Part shown: positions 17,567 to 26,283 of the stretch, piece by piece
Layout of the letters: every line of letters starts with the position of its first letter
Position numbering within the stretch: the first letter of the stretch is position 1
Assembly (NCBI GenBank): GCA_041397825.1
Contig: JAWKVX010000003.1
Coordinates: 124,001 to 188,000 of the forward strand
Direction: 5' to 3'
Length of the DNA: 64,000 bases
Source of the DNA: JANNSX01 sp041397825
GTDB lineage: Bacteria; Pseudomonadota; Alphaproteobacteria; Rhizobiales; Hyphomicrobiaceae
Translations under genes and position numbers: made by a program
The notes under the pieces: model-generated
The model's database searches: none
What the model was told of the DNA's origin: nothing
Seen by the model: the letters and a program-made list of their open reading frames with translations, nothing else

Positions 17567-18523
17567 ATGCAGGTCGTAAGAAGCCAGCAGCCGGTTCCGG
17601 CTGAGCTCAAGGGAAGTGTCATTGCCATCGGCAATTTCGATGGCGTCCATCTCGGCCACCAAGCGGTTATCCGCAAGGAGGAGGGGTTGGCGCGGAGCCT
17701 TGGGGCGCCATTTGCCGCCATGCTGTTCGAGCCGCATCCGCGGCAGCACTTTCAGCCGGATCGGCCCTTCTTTCGCCTGACCTCGCTTGCCTACAAGCTC
17801 GAGCTGCTGGCGGAGCTCGGATTGGATATGGCCGTCGTCGTCGATTTCGATGCGGCGCTGGCCAGCCTGACCGCTCGTGATTTCGTCCAGCAGCTTCTCG
17901 TCGATTGGCTGGCGGTCCGCCATGTCGTGGTCGGTTACGACTTCAACTTCGGCAGGGGGCGACTTGGCACGCCGGAAGTCTTGCGTGCTCTGGGCCAGGA
18001 TCTCGGCTTTGGCGTCACCGTGGTCGAGGCGGCCGTCGCCGACGGCATGAAGCATTCGTCGAGCCGCGTGCGTGAGTTGCTCGAGGCGGGCGATGCCGAG
18101 GGAGCCGCCGCGGTGCTCGGCCGGTTCTTTCAGGTCGAAGGCGTGGTCATTGGCGGCGCCAAGATCGGCACGGGGATTGGCTTCCCGACGGCCAATCTGG
18201 CCCTTGAGCCTGGAATGGCGCTAAAGCACGGCATCTACGCCGCGCGGGTGCATGTCGACGGCCAGACGCATGACGCAGCGGCCTATCTCGGCAAACGGCC
18301 GACCATCGACAACGGCAAGCCTGTGCTGGAGGTCTTCTTGCTGGATTTCGACGGGGATTTGTACGGCAAGTCGATCCGCGTCGAGTTCGTCGCGCACCTT
18401 CGGGAGGACAGGGCATTTCCCGGGCTGGCGGAGCTCTCCCGACAGATTGCCGAGGATGTGGCCCAATCGCGCCGGGTGCTGCAGAGCCAGCGGAAAGCCC
18501 TTGCCGATTCCGGGCGAACCTGA
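17567..18523 (+). CDS. ribF: Bifunctional riboflavin kinase / FAD synthetase
   Basis: This 318-residue enzyme converts riboflavin to FMN and FMN to FAD. The N-terminal adenylyltransferase domain starts IAIGNFDGVHLGHQAVI, with the HxGH-like motif, and contains VVGYDFNFGRGR. The C-terminal flavokinase domain begins near residue 185 with GGAKIGTGIGFPTANL, containing the PTAN substrate motif. Length is typical. ribF-ileS-lspA is a common alphaproteobacterial order, although here 733 bases separate ribF and ileS. Confidence 0.97.
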   Translation: MQVVRSQQPVPAELKGSVIAIGNFDGVHLGHQAVIRKEEGLARSLGAPFAAMLFEPHPRQHFQPDRPFFRLTSLAYKLELLAELGLDMAVVVDFDAALASLTARDFVQQLLVDWLAVRHVVVGYDFNFGRGRLGTPEVLRALGQDLGFGVTVVEAAVADGMKHSSSRVRELLEAGDAEGAAAVLGRFFQVEGVVIGGAKIGTGIGFPTANLALEPGMALKHGIYAARVHVDGQTHDAAAYLGKRPTIDNGKPVLEVFLLDFDGDLYGKSIRVEFVAHLREDRAFPGLAELSRQIAEDVAQSRRVLQSQRKALADSGRT

Positions 18524-18795
18524 CAGCCCAGGGAATCTCGGGCCACCTCAGCAGCGACCCCTTAGGCCAATTCCCAGGTCCTTACGCATAGTGTTTGGTT
18601 GCGTTGTGACAAAACCGACACAAACTCCTGCCCGAATCTTGATGGCAGGGAATATTTGTGGAGCATGTCACTGAATTGTGAGAATATGACACACTGAGGG
18701 CGTTGCGGGGTCGGCGGGTACCGATTCAGCTGCGATCGACATGGGTGGGCGAAGGGGATTCGCTTCGCCGGTACTGTTGCGTGCGGGGTCTAGCC
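18524..18795. other. Non-coding stretch after ribF
   Basis: I see no gene in this part. It is less GC-rich around 18590-18690, with T/A-rich runs such as GAATATTTGTGG that could hold a promoter. Near 18748-18768 there is a small hairpin with GGCGAAG / CTTCGCC arms. The stretch leads into a possible 33-codon ORF. Confidence 0.4.
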
Positions 18796-18897
18796 ATGTA
18801 TTCGGATTTTCTGCAGGCGGTCATAACGAGTACGATCGTTACGATCGTGACCAGCGCCCTGATCGGCGCGACGCTCACTTTCTATTACATCATTTAG
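18796..18897 (+). CDS. Possible 33-residue single-pass membrane peptide
   Basis: ATG 18796 opens 33 codons that encode a short polar start (MYSDFLQAV) followed by an uninterrupted hydrophobic, Thr-rich stretch ending FYYII. One membrane helix is therefore predicted. The upstream GGGGT is only a weak ribosome site. The frame can extend upstream to 18703, but the added residues look non-coding. No family is recognised. It could be a small membrane regulator, a type I toxin-like peptide or a chance frame. Confidence 0.35.
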   Translation: MYSDFLQAVITSTIVTIVTSALIGATLTFYYII

Positions 18898-18956
18898 CGA
18901 CGGCTCCCATCGAAATCTTGGGGCTGCGCGGCGTTCGTTGCTGCGCGCGCCAAGCG

Positions 18957-19000
18957 ACTGGGGCCGGCGCTGGCGCGGGGAAAACGGCGCTGGCCCCAGT
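18957..19000 (+). other. Strong hairpin in ileS upstream region
   Basis: Arms 18957-18970 and 18987-19000 (ACTGGGGCCGGCGC against GCGCTGGCCCCAGT) pair over 14 bases with one mismatch around a 16-base loop. There is no U tract after it. It could terminate the upstream transcript or be part of a structured ileS leader. Confidence 0.55.
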
Positions 19001-19080
19001 CATGCCGCTTGTGTGAATAAGAGGCCGCTGCGTCTCCGCCCCCACTCCACGTACACCACCACGGGGAACGGCTGAGCCTC

Positions 19081-19130
19081 CAGGGACCGGACACGACGGA
19101 CCTCCCCCCTTTCGTCCTGTCCGGTCCCTG
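19081..19130 (+). other. Very strong hairpin 126 bases before ileS
   Basis: Arms 19081-19098 and 19113-19130 are complementary over 18 bases with a single mismatch (CAGGGACCGGACACGACG and its partner), with a 14-base pyrimidine-rich loop. Just before it, 19021-19025 (GAGGC) can pair with 19076-19080 (GCCTC). A terminator, an ileS leader structure and a small RNA are all possible. Confidence 0.6.
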
Positions 19131-19256
19131 TCACTTCTCCCGGCCATCGCATGCGCCCGGTCGCTGCCGCTGGATTGTCGGCTGTGAGGTTGTTAGAACG
19201 CCCGGCAGAAAGCTGCGCCGGCTGTGCCGGACGACAGAGCTCGAGGTTTGCCGCCC

Positions 19257-22200
19257 ATGTCCGACACCACTGCCAAGCCGCCTGTAGCCGATCCCAAGAG
19301 CGGCCGCGACTGGAGCGAGACGCTGTTCCTGCCCAAGACCGACTTCCCGATGAAGGCCGGCCTGCCGCAGCTCGAGCCGAAGCTCCTCGAGCGCTGGGCC
19401 AGGATCGGCATGTACGGCAAGCTGCGGGAGGCGGGGAAGGGCAGGCCGAAATTCCTGCTGCACGATGGTCCGCCCTACGCCAACGGCAACATCCACATCG
19501 GCACCGCGCTCAACAAGATCCTCAAGGACATCGTCGTGCGCTCCCAGCAGATGCTGGGGCATGAGGCCGACTATGTGCCGGGCTGGGACTGCCATGGCCT
19601 TCCCATCGAGTGGAAGATCGAGGAGCAGTATCGCGCCAAGGGCAAATCCAAGGACGACGTGCCGGCGGCCGAGTTCCGCGCCGAATGCCGGGCCTTCGCG
19701 CAGCATTGGCTCAACGTCCAGCGCGAGGAGTTCAAGCGGCTTGGCGTCGAGGGCGACTGGGATCATCCGTATGTGACGATGGCGGCCAAGTCGGAGTCGG
19801 TGATCGCCAGCGAGCTGATGAAGTTCGCGCTGAACGGCCTGCTCTATCGCGGCTCGAAACCCGTGATGTGGAGCGTGGTCGAGAAGACGGCGTTGGCGGA
19901 AGCCGAGGTCGAGTATCAGGACTATCAGTCGGATACGGTTTGGGTGAAGTTTCCGGTGCGCTTCGCTGCCGGCAAGATGGACACTGGGGTCGTCAACGAG
20001 CTCAAGGATTCGTGTGTCGTCATCTGGACGACCACGCCGTGGACACTCCCAGGCAACCGCGCGATTTCCTACTCGTCCAAGATCACCTATGGCCTCTACA
20101 AGGTGACGAAAGCGCCGGACGGCAACTGGGCCAAGGCTGGCGAGAAGCTCTTGCTTGCCGATCAGCTCGCGGCCGACGTCATGAAGTCCGCGAAGGTTGA
20201 TGAGTTTGAGAAGTTGCGGGAGATATCGGCCAGCGATCTCGCGACGTTGCAATGCAACCACCCACTCGGTGCACTCGGTTACGACTTCGCGGTCCCCCTC
20301 CTCGATGGCGAGCACGTCACCGACGACGCGGGCACGGGCTTCGTCCACACCGCCCCCGGCCACGGCCGCGAGGACTTCGATATCTGGACGTCCAGCGCCC
20401 GCGATCTCCAAGCCCGTGGCATCGACACCACCATCCCCTTTACCGTCGACGCCGACGGCTTTTTCACGAAAGAGGCGCCGGGCTTCGAAGGCAAACGCGT
20501 CATCGACGACAAGGGCAACAAGGGTGACGCCAACGAGGCGGTGATCAAGGCGCTCGTCGCTGCCAACGCCCTCATCGCGCGCGGGCGTCTCAAGCACCAG
20601 TACCCGCACTCTTGGCGCTCGAAGAAGCCCGTCATCTTCCGCAACACGCCGCAATGGTTCATTGCGATGGACAAGAAGATAACCAACGAGGGAATAGACC
20701 TTCTCTCCGCTGGGGAGACACGTGTTGGTGATGGCCACCTCAATCTGAAGACTGACACGCTTCGTCACCGCGCCCTCCGCGCCATCAAGGAAACGGAATG
20801 GGTTCCGAAAGTCGGAGAAAACCGCATCACCGGCATGATCGAGGCCAAGCCTGACTGGGTGCTGTCGCGTCAGCGCGCCTGGGGCGTGCCGATCACCGTC
20901 TTCGTCCACAAGGACACCGCCGAGGTCCTACCGAACGGGAGCGCTGAGCGCGCCGACCTCTCCAAGACTCTCATCGAGCGCATCACGTCCGCCATCGCCG
21001 CCAAGGGCGTCGAGGCCTGGTTCGAGGCGGGCGCGCAGGAGCGCTTCCTCAGAGGCCTCGTTCCCAACCCCGCCGAATGGGAGCAGGTGACCGACATTCT
21101 CGATGTCTGGTTCGAGTCGGGCTCGACGCACGCTTTCGTGCTCGAGGACCCGTCCGTCTTTCCGCGCCTCGCCTCCGTCAAACGCACGCGCGACGGCGGC
21201 CGCGACCGCGTCATGTATCTGGAAGGCTCCGACCAGCATCGTGGCTGGTTCCATTCATCGCTCCTCGAAAGCGCCGGCACGCGCGGCCGTGCCCCCTTCG
21301 ACGTGGTGCTGACACACGGCTTCATCCTCGACGAGAAGGGCGAGGAGAAAATGTCGAAGTCGAAGGGCAATACCCTGTCGCCGCAGGAGATCATCAAAAC
21401 AGCCGGCGCCGATATCCTTCGCCTGTGGGTCGCTTCGTCGGACACGACCAATGACATTCGCTTTGGCCCGAGCATTTTGCAATCGGCGGTCGACTCGTAT
21501 CGTAAGCTGCGAAACACGCTCAGATGGATGCTCGGCACGCTCGGTCACTACGATGGTGCCAAGCTCGATCTCAAGCCGGCGCCCGAGCTTGAGCGGCTGA
21601 TGCTGCACCGCCTTTCCGAGCTCGACAGCACGATCCGCGCGGCCTACACCGCCTACGACTACAAGAAAGTCGTGGCGCAACTCACCCATTTTCTCAATAC
21701 GGACCTATCGGCTTTCTACTTCGACATCCGCAAGGATACGCTCTATTGCGAGCCGATCTCGAGCCCCAAGCGCAAGGCGGCGCTCGCCACCATCGAGCAG
21801 ATCTTCCGCGCTGTGACGCAGTGGCTTGCGCCGATTCTCGCATTCACCGCCGAGGAAGCCTGGCTCGCGCGCTATCCGTCCGAGACCGGGAGCGTGCATC
21901 TGGAAAACTTCCACCTCATGCCTGAGGCTTGGCGCGACGACGCGTTGGCAGACCGTTGGGAGGCGATCCGCCGCATTCGCTCGGTTGTCACCGGGGCTCT
22001 GGAAGTCGAACGCGCCGCCAAGCGCATCGGCTCGAGCTTGGAGGCGGCGCCCGTCATCCACATCGACGACGCCAATTTGGCAAAGGCTCTCGACGGCATC
22101 GATCTCGCCGAGCTGTGCATCACCTCGGGGGCGCGTCTCGTCATGGGGACTGCGCCGGCCGGGGCTTTCCAGCTCGACGGGGTCGCGCATGTCGGTGTCG

Positions 22201-22337
22201 TGCCGGAGCGTGCGCAAGGTCGGAAGTGTGAGCGCTCGTGGCGTATCGTCGCCGATGTCGGTACCGATCCCGATTATCCGACGCTGTCGGCCCGCGATGC
22301 GAAGGCAGTGCGGGAGTTCGATCAGGCCCGGGCGTGA
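19257..22337 (+). CDS. ileS: Isoleucyl-tRNA synthetase
   Basis: This class I synthetase of 1026 residues charges tRNA-Ile. The HIGH motif is PPYANGNIHIGTALNK near residue 74 and the KMSKS loop is GEEKMSKSKGNTLSP near 698. GWDCHGLPIEWK and the CP1 editing domain with TTTPWTLPGNRAI are present. The C-terminal end lacks the obvious paired-cysteine zinc motif of some bacterial IleRS proteins. The start at ATG 19257 follows a GAGG site; an in-frame codon at 19224 is an alternative. The upstream leader carries two strong hairpins. Confidence 0.97.
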   Translation: MSDTTAKPPVADPKSGRDWSETLFLPKTDFPMKAGLPQLEPKLLERWARIGMYGKLREAGKGRPKFLLHDGPPYANGNIHIGTALNKILKDIVVRSQQMLGHEADYVPGWDCHGLPIEWKIEEQYRAKGKSKDDVPAAEFRAECRAFAQHWLNVQREEFKRLGVEGDWDHPYVTMAAKSESVIASELMKFALNGLLYRGSKPVMWSVVEKTALAEAEVEYQDYQSDTVWVKFPVRFAAGKMDTGVVNELKDSCVVIWTTTPWTLPGNRAISYSSKITYGLYKVTKAPDGNWAKAGEKLLLADQLAADVMKSAKVDEFEKLREISASDLATLQCNHPLGALGYDFAVPLLDGEHVTDDAGTGFVHTAPGHGREDFDIWTSSARDLQARGIDTTIPFTVDADGFFTKEAPGFEGKRVIDDKGNKGDANEAVIKALVAANALIARGRLKHQYPHSWRSKKPVIFRNTPQWFIAMDKKITNEGIDLLSAGETRVGDGHLNLKTDTLRHRALRAIKETEWVPKVGENRITGMIEAKPDWVLSRQRAWGVPITVFVHKDTAEVLPNGSAERADLSKTLIERITSAIAAKGVEAWFEAGAQERFLRGLVPNPAEWEQVTDILDVWFESGSTHAFVLEDPSVFPRLASVKRTRDGGRDRVMYLEGSDQHRGWFHSSLLESAGTRGRAPFDVVLTHGFILDEKGEEKMSKSKGNTLSPQEIIKTAGADILRLWVASSDTTNDIRFGPSILQSAVDSYRKLRNTLRWMLGTLGHYDGAKLDLKPAPELERLMLHRLSELDSTIRAAYTAYDYKKVVAQLTHFLNTDLSAFYFDIRKDTLYCEPISSPKRKAALATIEQIFRAVTQWLAPILAFTAEEAWLARYPSETGSVHLENFHLMPEAWRDDALADRWEAIRRIRSVVTGALEVERAAKRIGSSLEAAPVIHIDDANLAKALDGIDLAELCITSGARLVMGTAPAGAFQLDGVAHVGVVPERAQGRKCERSWRIVADVGTDPDYPTLSARDAKAVREFDQARA

Positions 22338-22501
22338 TTGAGGTGAAGTTCAAACCCGAGGCGGTGCCATGGCTTTCCTTCCTCCCAGCGAGGGTGAAGG
22401 CCACGCGCCATGGGCTTAGACGCGAAGCGGCCAGGTCCTCAGACGCGTGGGACGGGGCGGCAGACAAACGGTTAGCACGCGCGGCATACCCCCCGACCCG
22501 C

Positions 22502-22524
22502 CCCTCCCCCGCAAGGGGGGAGGG
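22502..22524. repeat. Short C/G palindromic element between ileS and lspA
   Basis: A run of C residues with one T, a GCAA loop and a complementary G run with one A form a compact hairpin. Similar tetraloop palindromes occur as dispersed intergenic repeats in many alphaproteobacterial genomes. It sits 31 bases before the lspA start. Confidence 0.5.
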
Positions 22525-22554
22525 AGATCCGAACCACTAGCGCCGGAGGCTGTC

Positions 22555-23064
22555 GTGTCCGACGCAACGAAAAGGTCCACCGTCGCGCTCGGCCTGTGGG
22601 TCGCGATCGCGGGCCTCGTCATCGACCAGGCGAGCAAATACTGGGTGATCCATGTCTACGATCTTGAGGGGCGTGGTGGCCAGGTGACAGTCACCTCCTT
22701 CTTCGATCTCAGATACGCGATCAATCCCGGCATCAGCTATGGGCTGTTCGAGCAGAACCACGGCTTCGGCCAATGGCTGCTCTCCAGCTTTGCGGTTGCC
22801 GTCTCGATCGGTCTCATTGTCTGGCTTCGGACCCAAACGAGAGAGCTCAAGGCCGTGGCGATCGGCCTCATCATCGGCGGTGCCCTCGCCAACGCCATCG
22901 ATAGGCCGATTTATGGCGGCGTCGCCGATTTCATCCAGCTGCACGCCTTCGGATTCTACTGGTACATCTTCAACTTGGCAGATGCCTGGATTGTTGCCGG
23001 CGTCGCGGGCCTGCTGTATGACTCCATCTTCGAGAATCGCAAAAAGGCCGCAAAGACGGCCTAG
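22555..23064 (+). CDS. lspA: Lipoprotein signal peptidase (signal peptidase II)
   Basis: This 169-residue inner-membrane aspartyl peptidase removes signal peptides from diacylglyceryl-prolipoproteins. It has four membrane helices. The two catalytic aspartates lie in GALANAIDRP and FNLADAWIV, and IDQASKYWV is conserved in helix 1. The start is GTG 22555 with GGAGG five bases upstream; the frame continues further upstream but through repeat-like sequence. The next gene encodes a probable lipoprotein. Confidence 0.95.
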   Translation: MSDATKRSTVALGLWVAIAGLVIDQASKYWVIHVYDLEGRGGQVTVTSFFDLRYAINPGISYGLFEQNHGFGQWLLSSFAVAVSIGLIVWLRTQTRELKAVAIGLIIGGALANAIDRPIYGGVADFIQLHAFGFYWYIFNLADAWIVAGVAGLLYDSIFENRKKAAKTA

Positions 23065-23127
23065 CTTCGTCACGTCGTGCCGGGCCCGGCTGAGGGCCCT
23101 GCTTTGGGACTGTCGGGGGACACGACC

Positions 23128-23667
23128 ATGTCCATGTCGCGCCGGTTGATCGGATCGGCCCTTCGCCTGTCGGCTATGGCGGTCGCATGCGGTGCCATTG
23201 CTGCCTGCTCTCCGGGCGACGTGCAACTCAACGGCAAGCTTTTCGATGCGATGGGGGTCTCCTCATCCTCACAGGCCGCCCGCGAGATCGATCCCAAGGT
23301 GCCTCAGCGCGCACCTCTCGTCGTGCCGCCGTCGACGGCCTCGCTGCCGCCGCCCGGTTCGGGCACGGCGGTGGCCACAGCCGCGCCAGCAGACCAAGCC
23401 TGGCCGACCGACCCAGATCAGCAGGCCGCCGCCACGCTCGCCGCCAAGCAGGAAGAGCAGAAGAAATATTGCGAGGAAGGCCGGCTCAAGGGCAACGCGG
23501 ACGATTTCGACGACACGAACAAGAGCAAATACACTCGTTGCGGCAATGTCTGGACGCTGCTCTTCAACCAAAATCTCGACCAGCCCGAAAACGCCGATGA
23601 TGTTCCTATCATCGTGCAGCAGCAGAAACAGGGCCAGGTTCAGGAAGAGTTGCCAGAACAGGAGTAG
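23128..23667 (+). CDS. Predicted lipoprotein of unknown function
   Basis: This 179-residue protein has a basic, hydrophobic N terminus and a lipobox-like AIAAC at residues 23-27. The segment after the cysteine is Pro/Ala-rich and low-complexity. A short conserved-looking C-terminal part contains KYCEEGRLKG and KYTRCGNVW, whose cysteines could form a disulfide. The tail is glutamine-rich. It is placed right after lspA, 63 bases away, and may be cotranscribed. No named family is recognised with confidence. Confidence 0.65.
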   Translation: MSMSRRLIGSALRLSAMAVACGAIAACSPGDVQLNGKLFDAMGVSSSSQAAREIDPKVPQRAPLVVPPSTASLPPPGSGTAVATAAPADQAWPTDPDQQAAATLAAKQEEQKKYCEEGRLKGNADDFDDTNKSKYTRCGNVWTLLFNQNLDQPENADDVPIIVQQQKQGQVQEELPEQE

Positions 23668-23909
23668 CGGCAGCTCTATGCCGTGCCCGTCGTTGCCGGC
23701 AGCCCGCATGTCGAGGCTTGGGGAATCCGGCGGTCTCTCCGCGATCGCGCCGATTGCGGCTCTGGCGGCCTCCTGAGCGATTGATCTGCGGTCAGACCAC
23801 ACTGGTCGGCGCTGCGAGCCATCCGGGAGGCGGTAGGGCCGTGCGATACGGCGACACAGGCCCCCATTCGTTCAGCCATCTGTCAGTCTGATCGAACGAC
23901 ACTCGGAGC

Positions 23910-25040
23910 ATGGTCGAAAACATTGCTCCATCGCCCGAGTTCGATGAGCCGGTCCGCGTGTGGGATCGTGGCGTCCGGATCTTCCACTGGTCGCTTGTGG
24001 TGGCTGTCGGGACGGCGATGGCGCTCGGCTTCCTCGGACCGAAACGCCTGCTCGATTGGCATCTATGGGCGGGCTATGCGGCGGCGGCGCTTGTTGTGTT
24101 TCGGGTCGTCTGGGGTTTCGCCGGCACGACCTTCGCCCGGTTCGCAACCTTCCCACCTTCTGTCCAGTCGGTCCGACAGCATCTGACGGGTGACCGTGCC
24201 CCCGGCTACGGGCACAACCCTGTCGGCGGGCTGATGGTCTACGCTCTGCTTGCGATCGTGGCGGCGCTGGCCATGACCGGGCTCGTGGTCCTCGGCGGGG
24301 TCGTGCGGCAGGGACCGTTGGCGGCATTTACGACCTACGCCGCCGGCCGGTCGGTCAAGGAGGTTCACGAATGGCTGGCCTGGGGAGTCGTTGTGCTCGT
24401 CGTGCTGCACGTCAGCGGCGTGATGTTCGAATCCCGGCGAGAGAGCGAAAATCTCAGTCGTGCGATGCTGACAGGACGGAAGCGCAGGCGCGACGATCGG
24501 ACGACGCCTCGCCCGGCCCGACCGGTCCGGGCCGCGATAGTGCTAGCCGGCGTTGCGATTCCACTGGCGGTCGCCTGGAGCATGGCAGCTCGAGCACCGG
24601 TTTCCGCCGTTCCTGCCGGGCCCGTGCTGGCGGAATGGAAGGCCGAGTGCGGCGATTGTCATACCGCCCATCATCCGAGCTTGTTGCCGGTTGCGACGTG
24701 GACCCGGCTGATGGCCACGCTCGACGATCACTTTGGCGAGGACGCGTCGCTGGACGCGGGCACTACGGCAAAAATCAGGGATTGGCTTCTTGCCAACGCG
24801 GCCGATCGCTTCGACACGCGTGCAGCCAACGCTTTCCGCGTGTCCGACGTCGGCGAGCCCTTGCGTCTTACGAGGACGCGTGGCTGGCAGCGCATCCACA
24901 ATCATATCCCTCCGGAGACCTTCAAGCAGAAGTCGGTCGGCGGACAGGCCAACTGCGCCGCCTGCCACGGTGATGCCGAAACCGGTCTCTTTGCGCCGCA
25001 AGACATTCGCATCCCTGAACCGTCCAAGGAGCAGTCATGA
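23910..25040 (+). CDS. Cytochrome b561-like membrane protein fused to dihaem cytochrome c domain
   Basis: This 376-residue fusion begins with RVWDRGVRIFHWSLVV. It has four hydrophobic helices up to about residue 175 with histidines placed like a Ni/Fe-hydrogenase-type cytochrome b. A fifth helix near 205-225 is followed by a periplasmic domain with two CxxCH haem sites, CGDCH and CAACH. That domain resembles DHC, as does the free gene at 25481, including LMATLDDHFGEDASLD. It should take electrons from the quinone pool and pass them through its own haem domain. The stop overlaps the next start by 4 bases. Confidence 0.88.
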   Translation: MVENIAPSPEFDEPVRVWDRGVRIFHWSLVVAVGTAMALGFLGPKRLLDWHLWAGYAAAALVVFRVVWGFAGTTFARFATFPPSVQSVRQHLTGDRAPGYGHNPVGGLMVYALLAIVAALAMTGLVVLGGVVRQGPLAAFTTYAAGRSVKEVHEWLAWGVVVLVVLHVSGVMFESRRESENLSRAMLTGRKRRRDDRTTPRPARPVRAAIVLAGVAIPLAVAWSMAARAPVSAVPAGPVLAEWKAECGDCHTAHHPSLLPVATWTRLMATLDDHFGEDASLDAGTTAKIRDWLLANAADRFDTRAANAFRVSDVGEPLRLTRTRGWQRIHNHIPPETFKQKSVGGQANCAACHGDAETGLFAPQDIRIPEPSKEQS

Positions 25041-25462
25041 ACCGCACTCTTGCTGTCGTTTTCTCGCTGGGCCTGAGCACCGGGATTCTTGCCGACGCCG
25101 TTGCCGCCGGTCCCGGCCAGGACGCCGTCATCGCCGACTACGCCGAGAAAGCCAAACTGGCCGACCCCGCATTCACCGGGTTCGATGCCGCTGCCGGCAA
25201 GGCCTTCTTCTTCGCAAAGCACGTGGGCGGTGGGGCGGATACACCCTCCTGCACCTCCTGCCATACCGAGGACATCACAAAGCCGGGGCAGACCCGAGCC
25301 GGTAAGACGATCGACCCGATGGCCGTATCGGTCACGGTGGACCGGCTCACCGACCTCGCCAAGGTCGAGAAGTGGATCCGGCGCAACTGCAACTCGGTGC
25401 TTGGCCGCGACTGCACGCCGAAGGAGGCCGGCGACGTTCTCTTCTGGCTCGCCAGCCAATAG
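25037..25462 (+). CDS. shp: SHP-type monohaem cytochrome c (DUF1924)
   Basis: This 141-residue periplasmic protein has a signal peptide ending near AVAA and a single CTSCH haem site near residue 75. The later pattern KVEKWIRRNCNSVLGRDC is typical of the DUF1924/SHP family. SHP of Rhodobacter sphaeroides is an oxygen-binding cytochrome with an unusual asparagine haem ligand, reduced by DHC; a candidate Asn is in RRNCNSV. The physiological substrate is not settled. ATGA overlap with the gene before and 18 bases to the DHC gene indicate one operon. Confidence 0.85.
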   Translation: MNRTLAVVFSLGLSTGILADAVAAGPGQDAVIADYAEKAKLADPAFTGFDAAAGKAFFFAKHVGGGADTPSCTSCHTEDITKPGQTRAGKTIDPMAVSVTVDRLTDLAKVEKWIRRNCNSVLGRDCTPKEAGDVLFWLASQ

Positions 25463-25480
25463 GAACAAGGAACTCACCCC

Positions 25481-25915
25481 ATGAAACGCCGTCTTCTCGC
25501 CGTCGCAGCGCTGACCTTGGCAACGACCAGTCACGCTGCCGATCGCATGGTTACCGATGAGTTGACGAAGACCGAATGCTCGGCCTGCCATATCGCCTAT
25601 CCGCCGCGGATGCTGCCCGCCGCGAGTTGGGAGGCGCTGATGGCTGGATTGAAGGATCACTTCGGTGAGGATGCCACTCTGGATGATGCCGCGCTGACAC
25701 ATATCCGCGACTATCTGGTCGCCAATGCTGGAAGGGACGATGCCAAGGCCGTCGACGCCGAAGGAAAGCCTGTACTTCGCATTTCCGAGCTCCGCTGGTT
25801 CAAGCACGAGCATAGCGAAGAGGTTTCCGCCGCGTCGTTCAAGAAGGCCGGCTCCTGGGCCAATTGCGTGGCTTGCCACGCTGGCGCCGAGAAGGGGCAG
25901 TTCGACGACGAATGA
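25481..25915 (+). CDS. Dihaem cytochrome c (DHC family)
   Basis: This 144-residue periplasmic cytochrome has a signal peptide ending TSHA before ADRM. Haem sites are CSACH near residue 32 and CVACH near 128. The central LMAGLKDHFGEDATLDDAALTHI closely resembles the equivalent part of the fusion protein encoded at 23910. In the known system DHC is the electron donor to SHP. Having one fused and one free copy is a duplication within the operon. Confidence 0.88.
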   Translation: MKRRLLAVAALTLATTSHAADRMVTDELTKTECSACHIAYPPRMLPAASWEALMAGLKDHFGEDATLDDAALTHIRDYLVANAGRDDAKAVDAEGKPVLRISELRWFKHEHSEEVSAASFKKAGSWANCVACHAGAEKGQFDDE

Positions 25916-26283
25916 CCACCTGACATCGAGACGTTGGCTGGTGGATGCCTTCTGCGCGGTCTCGCCGGTCGCGCCCCTTGCGGTCCGGGAAACGAGACGA
26001 ATGCCGCGGCAATTGGCCCCTGGCGGAGCGACTGCACAGCCGAATGACATGAGGCCACAGCGGTGGGCGCTGAGCCGGGGCCGGTGCCTGTCAGCTCTGG
26101 ACGCCTCACGCGTTCGCGGGCGAAACCGGCGTCGCCCGCGACCCTGAACAAGTTGTAATTTGACTCTTCCCATGTCGTCGCCAAACTCGCTGGCAGTTGC
26201 CTCGTGATTTGGCTGGCGTCGGACCCCAAACACCTCGGCCGAGGCCATTCGTTCTCGTGCTCTCACCCGCGGAAGCCGCAATC
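25916..26283. other. Non-coding interval after the cytochrome operon
   Basis: I see no supported gene. The interval contains a hairpin (26115-26140) and A/T-richer sequence around 26145-26165 that may hold the promoter for the M16 peptidase pair. Confidence 0.4.
26115..26140 (+). terminator. Hairpin, probable terminator of cytochrome operon
   Basis: A nine-base perfect stem (CGCGGGCGA / TCGCCCGCG) encloses an eight-base loop. It lies 200 bases after the DHC gene and has no strong U tract. Confidence 0.45.

Noticed and set aside
18900..19256. T-box or amino-acid riboswitch before ileS
   Set aside because: I find no T-box consensus or specifier-loop arrangement, and such elements are not expected in this class. 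Only the hairpins themselves are reported.
19131..20909. A 592-codon open frame antisense to ileS
   Set aside because: It is a mirror of the strongly supported ileS coding sequence. High GC removes stops on the opposite strand, and the translation is Arg/Gly/Leu-rich with no motif.
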